Position numbers and translations under genes: made by a program. Below are positions 25,979 to 34,825 of a stretch of DNA of 64,000 bases, piece after piece. The notes beneath the pieces are model-generated. The model did not search any database and had not been told where the DNA came from. It was given only the letters and a program-made list of their open reading frames with translations. How positions within the stretch are numbered: position 1 is the first letter of the stretch; every line of letters starts with the position of its first letter. This stretch comes from Corynebacterium canis (GTDB taxonomy: Bacteria; Actinomycetota; Actinomycetes; Mycobacteriales; Mycobacteriaceae). The stretch lies in contig NZ_CP047080.1 in NCBI RefSeq assembly GCF_030408595.1, positions 2,811,353 through 2,875,352 on the forward strand, in the 5' to 3' direction.

Positions 25979-28900
25979 ATGCCGCTGACCACCACCACGG
26001 TGTTCGGGATCGCAGGAATCGTACTATCGCTGCCAGCGTGGTTCTTTTTCTTGCGAGGCGCGATTCGGTTGTATCGTTTCATTGCCGCGGGACAGCCCTC
26101 CCCCGGCCGTGTGGCGCATCCGCTAATCCGTCTGCGAACGCTGTGCAAAGAAGTCATCTTTCACACGGAACTCATCCGAAAACCCGTTGTTGCTATCGCG
26201 CACTGGTTTGTCATGGTGGGTTTCCTGCTGGGCTCCTTCGTGTGGTTCGAGGCGTATATCCAAACCTTTAACCCCGCCGGCGGCTGGCCGTTTTTCCACG
26301 AACTCACCATCTACCATTTTGTTGATGAGGTCCTCGGCCTCGCCACCGTGGTGGGCATCCTCGTGCTGATTGGCATTCGCATCGCCATCGGCAGCAATAA
26401 CCGTATCGACCGCTTCTACGGCTCCAACGCCCGCGCCGCGCATTTCGTGGAAGGCGTGGTGCTTCTCGAAGGCGTCGGCATGGTCCTTGTCAAAGCCGGC
26501 AAGATCGCCACCTATGGCCACGGCAGCTTGATCGCCGATTTCCTTACCATCCACCTCGCCCGCCTGCTCCCCGCCAGCCCCGAGCTGGTCAGCGGGTTTG
26601 CGCTTATCAAATTGCTCACGGGCATGGTGTGGCTCTTTGTGGTCGGCCAGCAATTGCATTGGGGCGTGGCGTGGCACCGCTTCCTGGCGTTCTTCAATAT
26701 TTTCTTCCAACGCAACCCCGATGGCGCACCCGCCCTAGGCAAAATCCCCACCATTGACCTCGAGGAGACGCAGGGCGTGGGCACCATCGCCGACGCCTCC
26801 TGGAAGATGCTTCTCGACGCCGCGACCTGCACCGAATGCGGCCGCTGCCAGGAGCTCTGCCCCGCATGGAACACCAATAAGCCCCTAAGCCCCAAGAAGC
26901 TCATCACCGATATCCGCGATTCCGCCCTCGAAGGCACGGATGTCCTCCAGCTGGTGGGCAACACCATCCTGGAGGACGAGCTTTGGAGCTGCACCAACTG
27001 CGGTGCCTGCGTGGAGCAATGCCCCGTGGATATCGAGCACATCGACCACGTGGCCAACCTGCGCCGCTTCCAAGTCCTCGCCGAATCCGAGTTCCCCAGC
27101 GAACTCACCGGCCTGTTCAAAAACCTGGAAACCAAGGGCAACCCGTGGGGCCGCAACAATTCCGAACGCGCAACCTGGATCGAGGAAGCCCGCCGCGACG
27201 GCCTCAATGTCCCCGAGTTCAATGGCTCCTTTGAAGACACCGAATACCTCTTCTGGGTGGGCTGCGCCGGTGCCTTTGACGACGACGCCAAGAAGACCAC
27301 CCGCGCCGTCGTCGAATTGCTGGAGACCGCAGGCGTGAAATACGCCGTCCTGTCCACCGCCGAAACCTGCACGGGCGACCCCGCCCGCCGCGCGGGCAAT
27401 GAGTTTTTGTTCCAAACCTTGGCCACCGCGAACGTCGAAACGCTCAATGATGTCTTCGAGGGCGTACCCGCAGGTCAACGCAAAATCATCACCGGCTGCG
27501 CCCACTGCTTTAACACCCTGCGCAACGAATACCCGGACTTCGGCGGGCACTACGATGTCCTCCACCAAACGCAGCTGCTCAACCGCCTGGTGCGCGAAGG
27601 TCGGCTCACACCGGTGCCCCGCCCGGCGTCGGCACGCAAACCTATTACCTTCCACGACCCCTGCTTCCTCGGCCGGCACAACAAAGTCTTCGACCCACCC
27701 CGCGCGCTTATCGACGCCACGGGGGCCGAACTCCGCGACATGAAACGCGCCAAGAACGAAGGCTTCTGCTGCGGAGCCGGTGGCGCCCGCATGTTCATGG
27801 AAGAAAACCTAGGCACCCGCATATCCGACGCCCGCGCCGCCGAAGCCCTAGACACCGGTGCCGAAACCATCGCCACCGCCTGCCCCTTCTGCACATCCAT
27901 GCTGGTCGGCGGCGTGAAAGCGCAATCCGGTGCCGCGAAGGTGCAAGACGTTGCCCAGCTCCTGCGGGATTCCATACTTATCGACGGCAAACTGCCCGAG
28001 CCCCGCACCCCCGAATTCCTAGAAACCCCGAAGCGCAAACCTCGGCCACTCCCCATGCCCGGAATCGGCACTGGTGCGGGTGCCGGGGCAGGCAGTCGCG
28101 ATACTGCGGGTGAGGCGCCGCGGGTTCCTTCGGTTGGTGTTCCTGCCGCGCCTGGGATTCCTGCTGCTCCCGGCATGGCGGCACCAAACGTTCCGAGTGT
28201 TCCGACCCCACCTGGGGTGAGTGTTCCTGCTGCACCGCCGGGGGTTCCGTCCGCTGTTCCGGCTGCTCCTAAAATTCCCGGGCCACCTGGGGTTTCAGTT
28301 CCGGCAGCGCCTTCGGTCCCGGCCCCGCCGGGCGTGAGTGTTCCTGCTGCACCGAGCGCTCCGCTAGGGGCTTCAGTCCCAGCTGCGCCATCGGTTCCGG
28401 CCCCACCGGGTGTTCCAACTCCACCGGGGGCCTCGGTCCCCGCTGCGCCTTCGGTTCCAGCCGCGCCAAGCGCTCCGCCGAGTGCTTCGGTTCCCACACC
28501 GCTGGGTGTTCCGACTCCGCCGGGGGTTTCAGTTCCAGCGGCACCTTCGGTTCCGGCCCCACCTGGGGTGAGTGTTCCTGCCGCGCCAAGTACTCCGCCA
28601 AGTGCTTCGGTTCCGGCACCACCGGCTGTTCCGGCGGCTCCTAAAATTCCCGGCCCACCTGGGGTTTCAGTTCCGGCAGCGCCATCGGTTCCGACCCCGC
28701 CGGGCGTGAGTGTTCCTGCCGCGCCAAGTACTCCGCCAAGTGCTTCGGTTCCGGCACCACCGGCTGTTCCGGCGGCTCCTAAAATTCCCGGCCCACCTGG
28801 GGTTTCAGTTCCGGCAGCGCCATCGGTTCCGACCCCGCCGGGCGTGAGTGTTCCTGCTGCGCCAAGCGCTCCGCCGAGCGCTTCGGTTCCCACACCACCG

Positions 28901-29281
28901 GCTGTTCCGACTCCGCCTTCGGTTCCGGCAGCGCCTTCGGTCCCGACTGTGCCGGGGGTAAGTGTTCCTGCTGCGCCAAGCGTTCCGCCGCGTGCTTCGA
29001 TTCCGGCCCCACCGAGTGTTCCTAGTCCGCCGGGGGCTTCGGTTGCTGCTGCACCGTCAGTTCCGGCACCGCCGAAAGCAACAGTGCCGGTGGCTCCGTC
29101 CGCTGTTCCGGCGGCTCCTAAAATTCCAGGCCCACCTGGGGTTTCAGTTCCTGCTGCGCCTTCAATCCCGGCCCCGCCGGGAGTAACTGTTCCTGCTGCG
29201 CCAAGCGCTCCGCCGAAAGTTCCCGCGCCACCGGATTCTCCAGAAAGCTACGATCCGACACAAAGTAAAAAGGAGGATTAA
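25979..29281 (+). CDS. Membrane Fe-S oxidoreductase (Rv0338c-like) with long Pro/Ala/Val repeat tail
   Basis: 1100 residues. The N-terminal 245 residues hold about six helices like a heme/quinone-linked membrane domain. Two ferredoxin-type [4Fe-4S] sites follow: CTECGRCQELCP from residue 284 and CTNCGACVEQCP from residue 338. Two CCG-type cysteine domains come next (with GWVGCAG-like VGCAGAFDDDA, HDPCFLGRHN and GFCCGAGGARMF). This layout matches the heterodisulfide-reductase-like protein Rv0338c of mycobacteria, which has a shorter proline/alanine tail. Here residues about 700-1090 are low-complexity repeats of the type PPGVSVPAAPS, with a 46-residue unit duplicated. The ATG at 25979 is 11 bases after AAGGA; a GTG at 25970 is only 2 bases from it. 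Redox partner unknown. Confidence 0.88.
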   Translation: MPLTTTTVFGIAGIVLSLPAWFFFLRGAIRLYRFIAAGQPSPGRVAHPLIRLRTLCKEVIFHTELIRKPVVAIAHWFVMVGFLLGSFVWFEAYIQTFNPAGGWPFFHELTIYHFVDEVLGLATVVGILVLIGIRIAIGSNNRIDRFYGSNARAAHFVEGVVLLEGVGMVLVKAGKIATYGHGSLIADFLTIHLARLLPASPELVSGFALIKLLTGMVWLFVVGQQLHWGVAWHRFLAFFNIFFQRNPDGAPALGKIPTIDLEETQGVGTIADASWKMLLDAATCTECGRCQELCPAWNTNKPLSPKKLITDIRDSALEGTDVLQLVGNTILEDELWSCTNCGACVEQCPVDIEHIDHVANLRRFQVLAESEFPSELTGLFKNLETKGNPWGRNNSERATWIEEARRDGLNVPEFNGSFEDTEYLFWVGCAGAFDDDAKKTTRAVVELLETAGVKYAVLSTAETCTGDPARRAGNEFLFQTLATANVETLNDVFEGVPAGQRKIITGCAHCFNTLRNEYPDFGGHYDVLHQTQLLNRLVREGRLTPVPRPASARKPITFHDPCFLGRHNKVFDPPRALIDATGAELRDMKRAKNEGFCCGAGGARMFMEENLGTRISDARAAEALDTGAETIATACPFCTSMLVGGVKAQSGAAKVQDVAQLLRDSILIDGKLPEPRTPEFLETPKRKPRPLPMPGIGTGAGAGAGSRDTAGEAPRVPSVGVPAAPGIPAAPGMAAPNVPSVPTPPGVSVPAAPPGVPSAVPAAPKIPGPPGVSVPAAPSVPAPPGVSVPAAPSAPLGASVPAAPSVPAPPGVPTPPGASVPAAPSVPAAPSAPPSASVPTPLGVPTPPGVSVPAAPSVPAPPGVSVPAAPSTPPSASVPAPPAVPAAPKIPGPPGVSVPAAPSVPTPPGVSVPAAPSTPPSASVPAPPAVPAAPKIPGPPGVSVPAAPSVPTPPGVSVPAAPSAPPSASVPTPPAVPTPPSVPAAPSVPTVPGVSVPAAPSVPPRASIPAPPSVPSPPGASVAAAPSVPAPPKATVPVAPSAVPAAPKIPGPPGVSVPAAPSIPAPPGVTVPAAPSAPPKVPAPPDSPESYDPTQSKKED
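28591..28866 (+). repeat. 138-bp tandem duplication inside the repeat tail
   Basis: 28591-28728 and 28729-28866 are identical but for one silent base near the end (gcc versus gct). Each unit encodes 46 residues. The near identity points to recent duplication. The whole segment 28140-29250 is built of related shorter units, so tail length should vary between strains. Confidence 0.9.
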
Positions 29282-29735
29282 CCTGCCCCAATAAGTTGCG
29301 CAAAGCCGTCAACCTGAATCACAGCGTTGCAGTAGCTTCACCGATTTCTGCTGGTGGGGGTGGTTTCATTTACCCCTGCTGGTGTATTCTGGTTTGTGGG
29401 CAAGCTCATAGTGTTTTCTGTTGCGGGCTTGAGTGTGTTGTTTGATGGTTTTTGGTGCCTAGTGTGCTGTTTGTGGGTGTGGGGGCGTGTGGCGGGTGCT
29501 GGTGGGTGTGGTGGGTGTGTTACACCATGGTCTGGGTGTGGGCAAGTGTTGTGTTGCCCACCACGGGTTCGGGTGTTGTTTTGCCTGGTCAAAAGGGGTT
29601 CGGCGGGGGTGGTGTTCCGGTTGTGTTCAAGGTGTTGTGCCTGGTTGCGGCCCTGGTAGCGGGTGTGCGTGCCGGGTAGAATTAGGGCTATACAGTAATA
29701 CATGTTCGGGAAGGGTTTCGGGAGGTGACGCGGCA
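29282..29735. other. Strand-biased G/T-rich region upstream of the HNH gene
   Basis: From about 29340 to 29660 the plus strand is nearly depleted of A and C and consists of runs of G and T (for example GGTGGGTGTGGTGGGTGTG). No gene is credible here despite long open frames on both strands. The ribosome site GGGAGGTG for the next gene is at 29720-29727. Confidence 0.6.
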
Positions 29736-31313
29736 ATGACGACGCAACAGTCGGCACAGCAGGTGGAGTCGGTGGTGGGGTTTGTGGTGGATGATCCGCA
29801 GAATTTCATTGGTGCTGCCGAGTTGGAGGCTAATCGGGTGTTTTTACATAATTGGTTGTTGGCGACCTTTGGGTTGGATGTGCACCGGTTGAATATCCGC
29901 GCGTTGGTGAAGGAATTCGCGGTGCATAGTGGCACGTATTCTGAGGCGCGGATGTATAACATTGTGGGTGGGTGTTTCCTGCTGCATGAGCGCCTGCCGG
30001 GGTTGAAGGCGCACGCGCTGGAGCATAATTATTTGAATTATGAGCGGTTGCGGACGATTTGGTTCGCCTTGGTGACGGTGTCCTTGGATGCCCCGGGCTA
30101 TGTGTGGCGTGATCTTGATACCGTGTTGGTGGGGTTGTTTACCCCAACCAGGGCGAATCAACCGCTGCCGAGTACGCGGCGGATCCGGCAGGTGCTGCGC
30201 GATACCCTGATCCGGTTACATATTGTGGAGGAAACCCCGCCGGAGGAGGCGTTAACCGAGGAGGCGATGGCGGCCCGGATGACGGCGATGTGTGGGGTGG
30301 AATTGTGGGAAAGCCCGCATGCTGGGGTCAGTGTGCTCAATGTGACCTTACCTAGTGATGAAGCCCATGAGATTAAACAACGCCTGGCTGCGGGGGCGAA
30401 AAAATTAAACCTGCGGGAAGATGAAATCATCACGAATCGTATTTGCGGTAGTGGGGAGCAGCGGGATGCTGGGTGTACTGTCCACCTGTTTGGCCTTGGT
30501 ACCCTCACCGAGGCCACGAAGGTGGTCCCAGAGCGGCTGCATGGGGTAGGGCTGCTCACCGGGGAGCAACGCAAGCGGATTAGTGGACGGGATCTTGCCT
30601 ACACCAATATTGGCGATGTGGCTAAGGTGTTGCGGGCTGCGCATGATCCCACCGAGGAGCAACGCTTGTTGATCATGGGCCGGGATGGCACCTGCCGGTT
30701 CCCGGACTGCACCATGGACGCTACCTTTTGTGAGATTGATCATGTGATCAACCATGAGGTCGGTGGGTGGACCACCGCGTCGAATCTGCAGTGTTTGTGT
30801 CGGCATCACCATAATTTCAAAACCGACCGGCACGCCACCGCTTCCACCGATGCTTATGGCAATGTCACGTGGCGGTTTGCCACGGGTGCGACGATTACCA
30901 CGATTCCGCAGGGGGTGCTTGCCGGGCATGTGGTGGGCTGCCCCGCAGGGATTACCACCCGCCATGGCCAGCCGACGAAAACCGAGGAGGAGTATCAGCA
31001 GCCGCCGATGCGGGAGGATTTCGGCCGGTGGGGCACCACCTTGATCAACTACCGCAACCGGCAACGCGCCCGCTACCTCGCCCGCCACCGGCTGGTTGCC
31101 AATATCCCCACCGAACTGCCGCCCCTGCCCGAAGCACCACACCCCGAACCCCCACCGGACGATCAATGGCCCCAAGAACCACCCACAGACTATGTGCCGC
31201 CTGTGCCGCGGTGGGCGAAACCACCCTGCCAACTGGCGAAACTGCAGAAACGCGCCCGCCAAGCCAAACGCAACCGGCGAACCACCACGAAACGCACGCG
31301 TTCAAGGTGGTAG
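29736..31313 (+). CDS. HNH endonuclease domain / DUF222 (13E12 family) protein
   Basis: 525 residues. The N-terminal 300 residues are the DUF222 region shared by the 13E12 repeat proteins of actinobacteria. Residues about 310-370 contain the HNH nuclease core: CRFPDCTMDATFCEIDHV, then GGWTTASNLQCLCRHHHN, with zinc cysteines and catalytic histidines. The C-terminal 120 residues are Pro- and Arg/Lys-rich and probably disordered. These genes are multi-copy and behave like mobile repeats, but their biological role is not established. ATG at 29736 follows GGGAGGTG by 8 bases; the longer frame upstream runs through the G/T-rich region and is rejected. Confidence 0.88.
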   Translation: MTTQQSAQQVESVVGFVVDDPQNFIGAAELEANRVFLHNWLLATFGLDVHRLNIRALVKEFAVHSGTYSEARMYNIVGGCFLLHERLPGLKAHALEHNYLNYERLRTIWFALVTVSLDAPGYVWRDLDTVLVGLFTPTRANQPLPSTRRIRQVLRDTLIRLHIVEETPPEEALTEEAMAARMTAMCGVELWESPHAGVSVLNVTLPSDEAHEIKQRLAAGAKKLNLREDEIITNRICGSGEQRDAGCTVHLFGLGTLTEATKVVPERLHGVGLLTGEQRKRISGRDLAYTNIGDVAKVLRAAHDPTEEQRLLIMGRDGTCRFPDCTMDATFCEIDHVINHEVGGWTTASNLQCLCRHHHNFKTDRHATASTDAYGNVTWRFATGATITTIPQGVLAGHVVGCPAGITTRHGQPTKTEEEYQQPPMREDFGRWGTTLINYRNRQRARYLARHRLVANIPTELPPLPEAPHPEPPPDDQWPQEPPTDYVPPVPRWAKPPCQLAKLQKRARQAKRNRRTTTKRTRSRW

Positions 31314-31332
31314 CTCGGCGAGCGGAAACGGC

Positions 31333-32271
31333 CTAACCCAGGCCGAAGAACGCCAGGCCTATCGCAACGGACGCGATCACCGCGCAAGCGAGGACAAGCG
31401 GGAGGAACCGGAGCGCGAAGCGGGGTCCGAAGGTGCCTGCGTGCAGCATGATCAGCTTTACGTCGATCATCGGGCCTACCACCATAAACGCCAATTGGGC
31501 CACGGCAGGGGCGGTGGTGAAACTGGCGGCCACAAACGCGTCCGCCTCCGAGCACAGGCTCAAAATAATGGCGGCCGCAACCAGAAAAAGCACCGCAACC
31601 ACCACATTCGAACCGAAGCTATTGGGCACCCACAGCTTGAATGCGGCGGCGGCCATTGCGCCGGGAACCAGAAAGCCTGCGGCTTGCAGGAAGTCGCGCG
31701 CGGCGACGTCGATAAACCCGTGGTGATGCGAATGCGTGTCCGGCATTTCGATCGCATGTCCGATACGTTTCCAGATCCACCCAATAAACATCGCGGCAGC
31801 CAGGCTCGCCACAAAGCGGGCCCACACCATGCGCGGATTATCCGGAAACGCAACCGCCGTAGCCACAATAACCACCGGGTTTACGGCGGGCGAGGCCACC
31901 AAGAACACCAACGCCTGCGCTTGGGATACGCCGCGGCGCATCAGGGAGTGGGCGACGGGCACGGAGGCGCATTCGCAAGCCGGAAGCACCATGCCGGAAA
32001 GGGCCGCTACCGGCATGTTTGCGGGGAGTTTGCGGAACACGGACGCCGGCACCCAGGCGGAAATCGCCCCCGAGAGCATGGTGCCAAGCACAAGGAACGG
32101 AATGGCCTGCACCATGATTGCCAGGAATACGGTGGCCCAGGTATCCAGGGTTCCGGGCAATGTCACCGGCCTGCCTTCGGCCACGATCACCACAAAAGCG
32201 CCGGTCAGCGCGACGGCGGTGAACAATGGTAGGGCCCATGCGGCAGTCGGGACGTCGATACGCGAGGTCAT
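31333..32271 (-). CDS. Permease of the ArsP_1/DUF318 family
   Basis: 312 residues, about eight or nine helices in two homologous halves. The family signature GMVLPACECASVPVAHSLM, with CxC, is present in the first half, and LCSEADAFVAASF occupies the matching place in the second half. Relatives include putative permeases paired with TIGR03943 proteins (YcgR/YcgQ in Bacillus) and arsenical permeases; a metal or small-solute role is likely but not proved. The central loop contains HSHHHG, a possible metal-binding run. ATG at 32271 overlaps the stop of the upstream partner as ATGA. Confidence 0.85.
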   Translation of the reverse strand: MTSRIDVPTAAWALPLFTAVALTGAFVVIVAEGRPVTLPGTLDTWATVFLAIMVQAIPFLVLGTMLSGAISAWVPASVFRKLPANMPVAALSGMVLPACECASVPVAHSLMRRGVSQAQALVFLVASPAVNPVVIVATAVAFPDNPRMVWARFVASLAAAMFIGWIWKRIGHAIEMPDTHSHHHGFIDVAARDFLQAAGFLVPGAMAAAAFKLWVPNSFGSNVVVAVLFLVAAAIILSLCSEADAFVAASFTTAPAVAQLAFMVVGPMIDVKLIMLHAGTFGPRFALRFLPLVLACAVIASVAIGLAFFGLG

Positions 32272-32888
32272 AGGTAGGGCCTTTCGGGGGCGGCTATGGG
32301 TGCGGCGTTTTCCACGTTCACCGCACCTTGCTTTACCACGCCCGTGACCACCACCCAATCCGCGGAAGGCTTCGCGCCGCGCATCCGCACGCCGTGCAAA
32401 GTCGCGTCGGCGGCGCAGCACAACACTCGGTAGCGAGTGAGCAGCCAGCCTCCGTCAACTTCGGTCACCTGTCCTATCATACGAACACGTTTGCCATCGA
32501 TGTCTTGGTAGTGGGGGAAATCCACAACGGTCATATCATTGATGCCATCGTGGAGTTTCGGCAGCTCAGCGGCGCTGGAACCCACGACCGTGACGCGGCG
32601 GGCGGCAGGCAACAACGGCCCCGGCGCCGCAACCGCCAGCAATACCACCGGCACCAATAACAGCACGGCGGCCCTCGAACCGTGGCCCATGCCAATATCC
32701 TGCACCGCCCGCCACAGCACGGCTCCGCCAAGGGTCACCAAGGCGAGGCCCGCCAGCAGGACAACCAGCACGAATCCCGGCTGCACATAGCGGTATACCA
32801 GCCCGGACCAGCACAACAACACCAGGACGAGGCCCACCGCGAAGATCAATGTGCCGCGGCCCACGTCGCTGGGGGTGGCGTTATGCAT
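32268..32888 (-). CDS. TIGR03943-family partner protein of the permease
   Basis: 206 residues. Two or three N-terminal helices (residues about 12-95) precede a soluble domain outside the membrane with the family pattern DFPHYQDIDGKRVRMIGQV and LLTRYRVLCCAADA. Members are always next to a DUF318 permease, and the pair is thought to form one transport or metal-handling complex; several are zinc-regulated. I did not find a clear Zur box upstream. ATG at 32888 follows AAAGGAA by 5 bases. First gene of the two-gene operon, divergent from the DUF1707 gene. Confidence 0.82.
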   Translation of the reverse strand: MHNATPSDVGRGTLIFAVGLVLVLLCWSGLVYRYVQPGFVLVVLLAGLALVTLGGAVLWRAVQDIGMGHGSRAAVLLLVPVVLLAVAAPGPLLPAARRVTVVGSSAAELPKLHDGINDMTVVDFPHYQDIDGKRVRMIGQVTEVDGGWLLTRYRVLCCAADATLHGVRMRGAKPSADWVVVTGVVKQGAVNVENAAPIAAPERPYL

Positions 32889-32955
32889 CGTGGTTCCTTT
32901 GCTCCATAAGTAACAGGTCTAACATTTCACCGGCCGCTTCACTATTCTTGGGGTT

Positions 32956-33513
32956 ATGACCAACGAACACGTCCGAATCAGCGATGCGGAACGCAATAAT
33001 GCCATGACCCAGCTCGGCGCGCATTTCGCAGCCGGGCGTATCACCCTGCCCGAATACGAGGAGCGCTGCGACCAGATCGTGCACGCGCTGACAATCGGGG
33101 AATTGCGGGTGGTTTTTCAGGACCTGCCTGCCGTGCCCGACCGCAGCGGGTCCTACACCGTCTCGGAGATCGACGAGCTGCGGCGGCGGAACGCAAAACC
33201 CAAGGCCGCGATCTTGGGGCTTACCGCCGTTGGGTCGGCGGCCGCGGCAGCCGCGCTGCAGCCAATGTGGGAGCTTTCGGGCGTGCTCCTGTTTTTGATT
33301 CCCACGGTGTATTTGCTGCTGTACGTGATGAAGGTGGGGCCGAAGGAATGGTACCTGCCCAATCCGCGACAATTGGAGCGCCAGCGGCTGCGCGAATTGC
33401 AAACGCGTGCGAAGATGCGGGAGCTGGAAATGCGGCAGGAAAGCCGAGCTCGGCAGCACGAATTGGCTAACCAGGCGCTCGACCTTGCACAAGGTTTTCT
33501 GAAGCGGAAGTAG
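32956..33513 (+). CDS. DUF1707 (SHOCT-like) domain membrane protein
   Basis: 185 residues. The N-terminal DUF1707 motif is clear: HVRISDAERNNAMTQL, AAGRITLPEYEERC, and ALTIGELRVVFQDLP. Two helices follow (about residues 85-125). The C-terminal 60 residues are Arg/Glu-rich and probably coiled coil (RQLERQRLRELQTRA). DUF1707 is common in actinobacterial membrane proteins of unknown function. TATTCT (32943-32948) ends 7 bases before the ATG and there is no ribosome site, suggesting a leaderless mRNA. Confidence 0.85.
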   Translation: MTNEHVRISDAERNNAMTQLGAHFAAGRITLPEYEERCDQIVHALTIGELRVVFQDLPAVPDRSGSYTVSEIDELRRRNAKPKAAILGLTAVGSAAAAAALQPMWELSGVLLFLIPTVYLLLYVMKVGPKEWYLPNPRQLERQRLRELQTRAKMRELEMRQESRARQHELANQALDLAQGFLKRK

Positions 33514-33577
33514 CGTCGCTTAAAAAATCCTTGCCGAATAATCGCCCTTTGCGGGGTGGAAGTGGCACGATAGTGGA

Positions 33578-34822
33578 ATGACTAATCTGCCGCCTCGCCG
33601 TAATCCCCGCGTCTTCGACCAGTCCGAGAAAATGAAGGATGTCCTTTATGAAATCCGAGGGCCGGTCGCAGCGGAGGCTGAACGCCTCGAACTAGATGGG
33701 CATCGGATCCTGAAGCTGAATACCGGCAACCCCGCCGTTTTTGGTTTCGACGCCCCGGACGTGATCATGCGCGACATGATCGCCGCCCTGCCGACCAGCC
33801 AGGGTTATTCCAGCTCAAAGGGCATTATTCCGGCGCGGCGCGCGATTGTGACGCGCTATGAGGTGATCCCCGGGTTCCCGCCTTTTGATGTGGACGATGT
33901 GTTTTTGGGCAACGGTGTGTCCGAACTTATTTCCATGACCACGCAGGCGTTATTGAACGACGGGGACGAGGTGCTGATCCCCGCCCCGGATTACCCGTTG
34001 TGGACCGCCGCGACGTCGCTTGCGGGCGGCAAACCCGTGCATTACATGTGCGATGAGGAAAACGATTGGGCTCCGGACCTTGAGGATATCCGGTCGAAGG
34101 TCACGGAAAAGACCAAGGCCATCGTGGTGATCAACCCGAACAATCCGACGGGCGCGGTGTACTCTAAGGAAACCCTGAAGGCCATCGTTGATATCGCACG
34201 TGAGCACGAATTGCTGATCCTCGCCGATGAGATCTATGACCGCATTCTGTACGACGATGCGCACCATATTTCCATTGCCACGCTCTGCCCGGATTTGCTG
34301 TGTATTACGTATAACGGCCTGTCCAAGGCGTATCGCGTCGCCGGCTACCGCGCCGGCTGGATGGTTATTACCGGCCCGAAGCACCACGCGCTTGGCTTTT
34401 TGGAGGGGTTGGAATTGCTTGCGGGCACGCGGTTGTGTCCCAATGTGCCTGCGCAGCACGCAATCCAAGTAGCATTAGGTGGGAAACAATCCATTTTCGA
34501 CTTAACCAAGAATGGCGGCCGCCTATTGGAACAGCGCAACGTCGCTTGGGAGAAGCTCAACGAGATCCCAGGCATTAGCTGCACGAAACCCATGGGCGCG
34601 TTGTATGCATTCCCCAAAATGGACCCGAATGTGCACGACATCCACGACGACGCGAAGATGATGCTCGATCTGCTCCGCCAGGAGAAAATCCTGATGGTGC
34701 AAGGCACCGGCTTTAACTGGCCGACCCCCGATCATTTCCGCGTGGTCACGCTGCCACATACCCGCGACCTAGCGCGCGCGATCGAGCGTCTAGGTAATTT
34801 CCTAGCAAGCTACAAACAGTGA
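33578..34822 (+). CDS. alaT: Alanine aminotransferase AlaT
   Basis: 414 residues, fold-type I PLP enzyme. Catalyses pyruvate plus glutamate to alanine plus 2-oxoglutarate and contributes to branched-chain amino acid synthesis. Class I/II aminotransferase features: N-terminal NTGNPAVFGF, VFLGNGVSELISM, NPNNPTGAVYS, LADEIYDRILY, PLP lysine in TYNGLSKAYRVAGYRAGW, and C-terminal substrate arginine near DHFRVVTLP. Length and sequence pattern match the corynebacterial AlaT. The next gene begins 3 bases after its stop, so they are probably one transcript. Confidence 0.92.
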   Translation: MTNLPPRRNPRVFDQSEKMKDVLYEIRGPVAAEAERLELDGHRILKLNTGNPAVFGFDAPDVIMRDMIAALPTSQGYSSSKGIIPARRAIVTRYEVIPGFPPFDVDDVFLGNGVSELISMTTQALLNDGDEVLIPAPDYPLWTAATSLAGGKPVHYMCDEENDWAPDLEDIRSKVTEKTKAIVVINPNNPTGAVYSKETLKAIVDIAREHELLILADEIYDRILYDDAHHISIATLCPDLLCITYNGLSKAYRVAGYRAGWMVITGPKHHALGFLEGLELLAGTRLCPNVPAQHAIQVALGGKQSIFDLTKNGGRLLEQRNVAWEKLNEIPGISCTKPMGALYAFPKMDPNVHDIHDDAKMMLDLLRQEKILMVQGTGFNWPTPDHFRVVTLPHTRDLARAIERLGNFLASYKQ

Positions 34823-34825
34823 ATT

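Noticed and set aside
27550-28893. Long Gly/Thr-rich open frame on the minus strand opposite the Fe-S protein
   Set aside because: It is the mirror of the Pro/Ala/Val repeat codons, has no ribosome site and runs antisense to a strongly supported gene.
28140-29250. Possible CRISPR-like or minisatellite array
   Set aside because: The repeats are in frame inside a coding region, have no unique spacers and encode a continuous protein tail.
29338-29757. 139-codon minus-strand frame in the G/T-rich tract
   Set aside because: Its Thr/His/Pro/Asn composition is imposed by the base skew, and no ribosome site precedes it.
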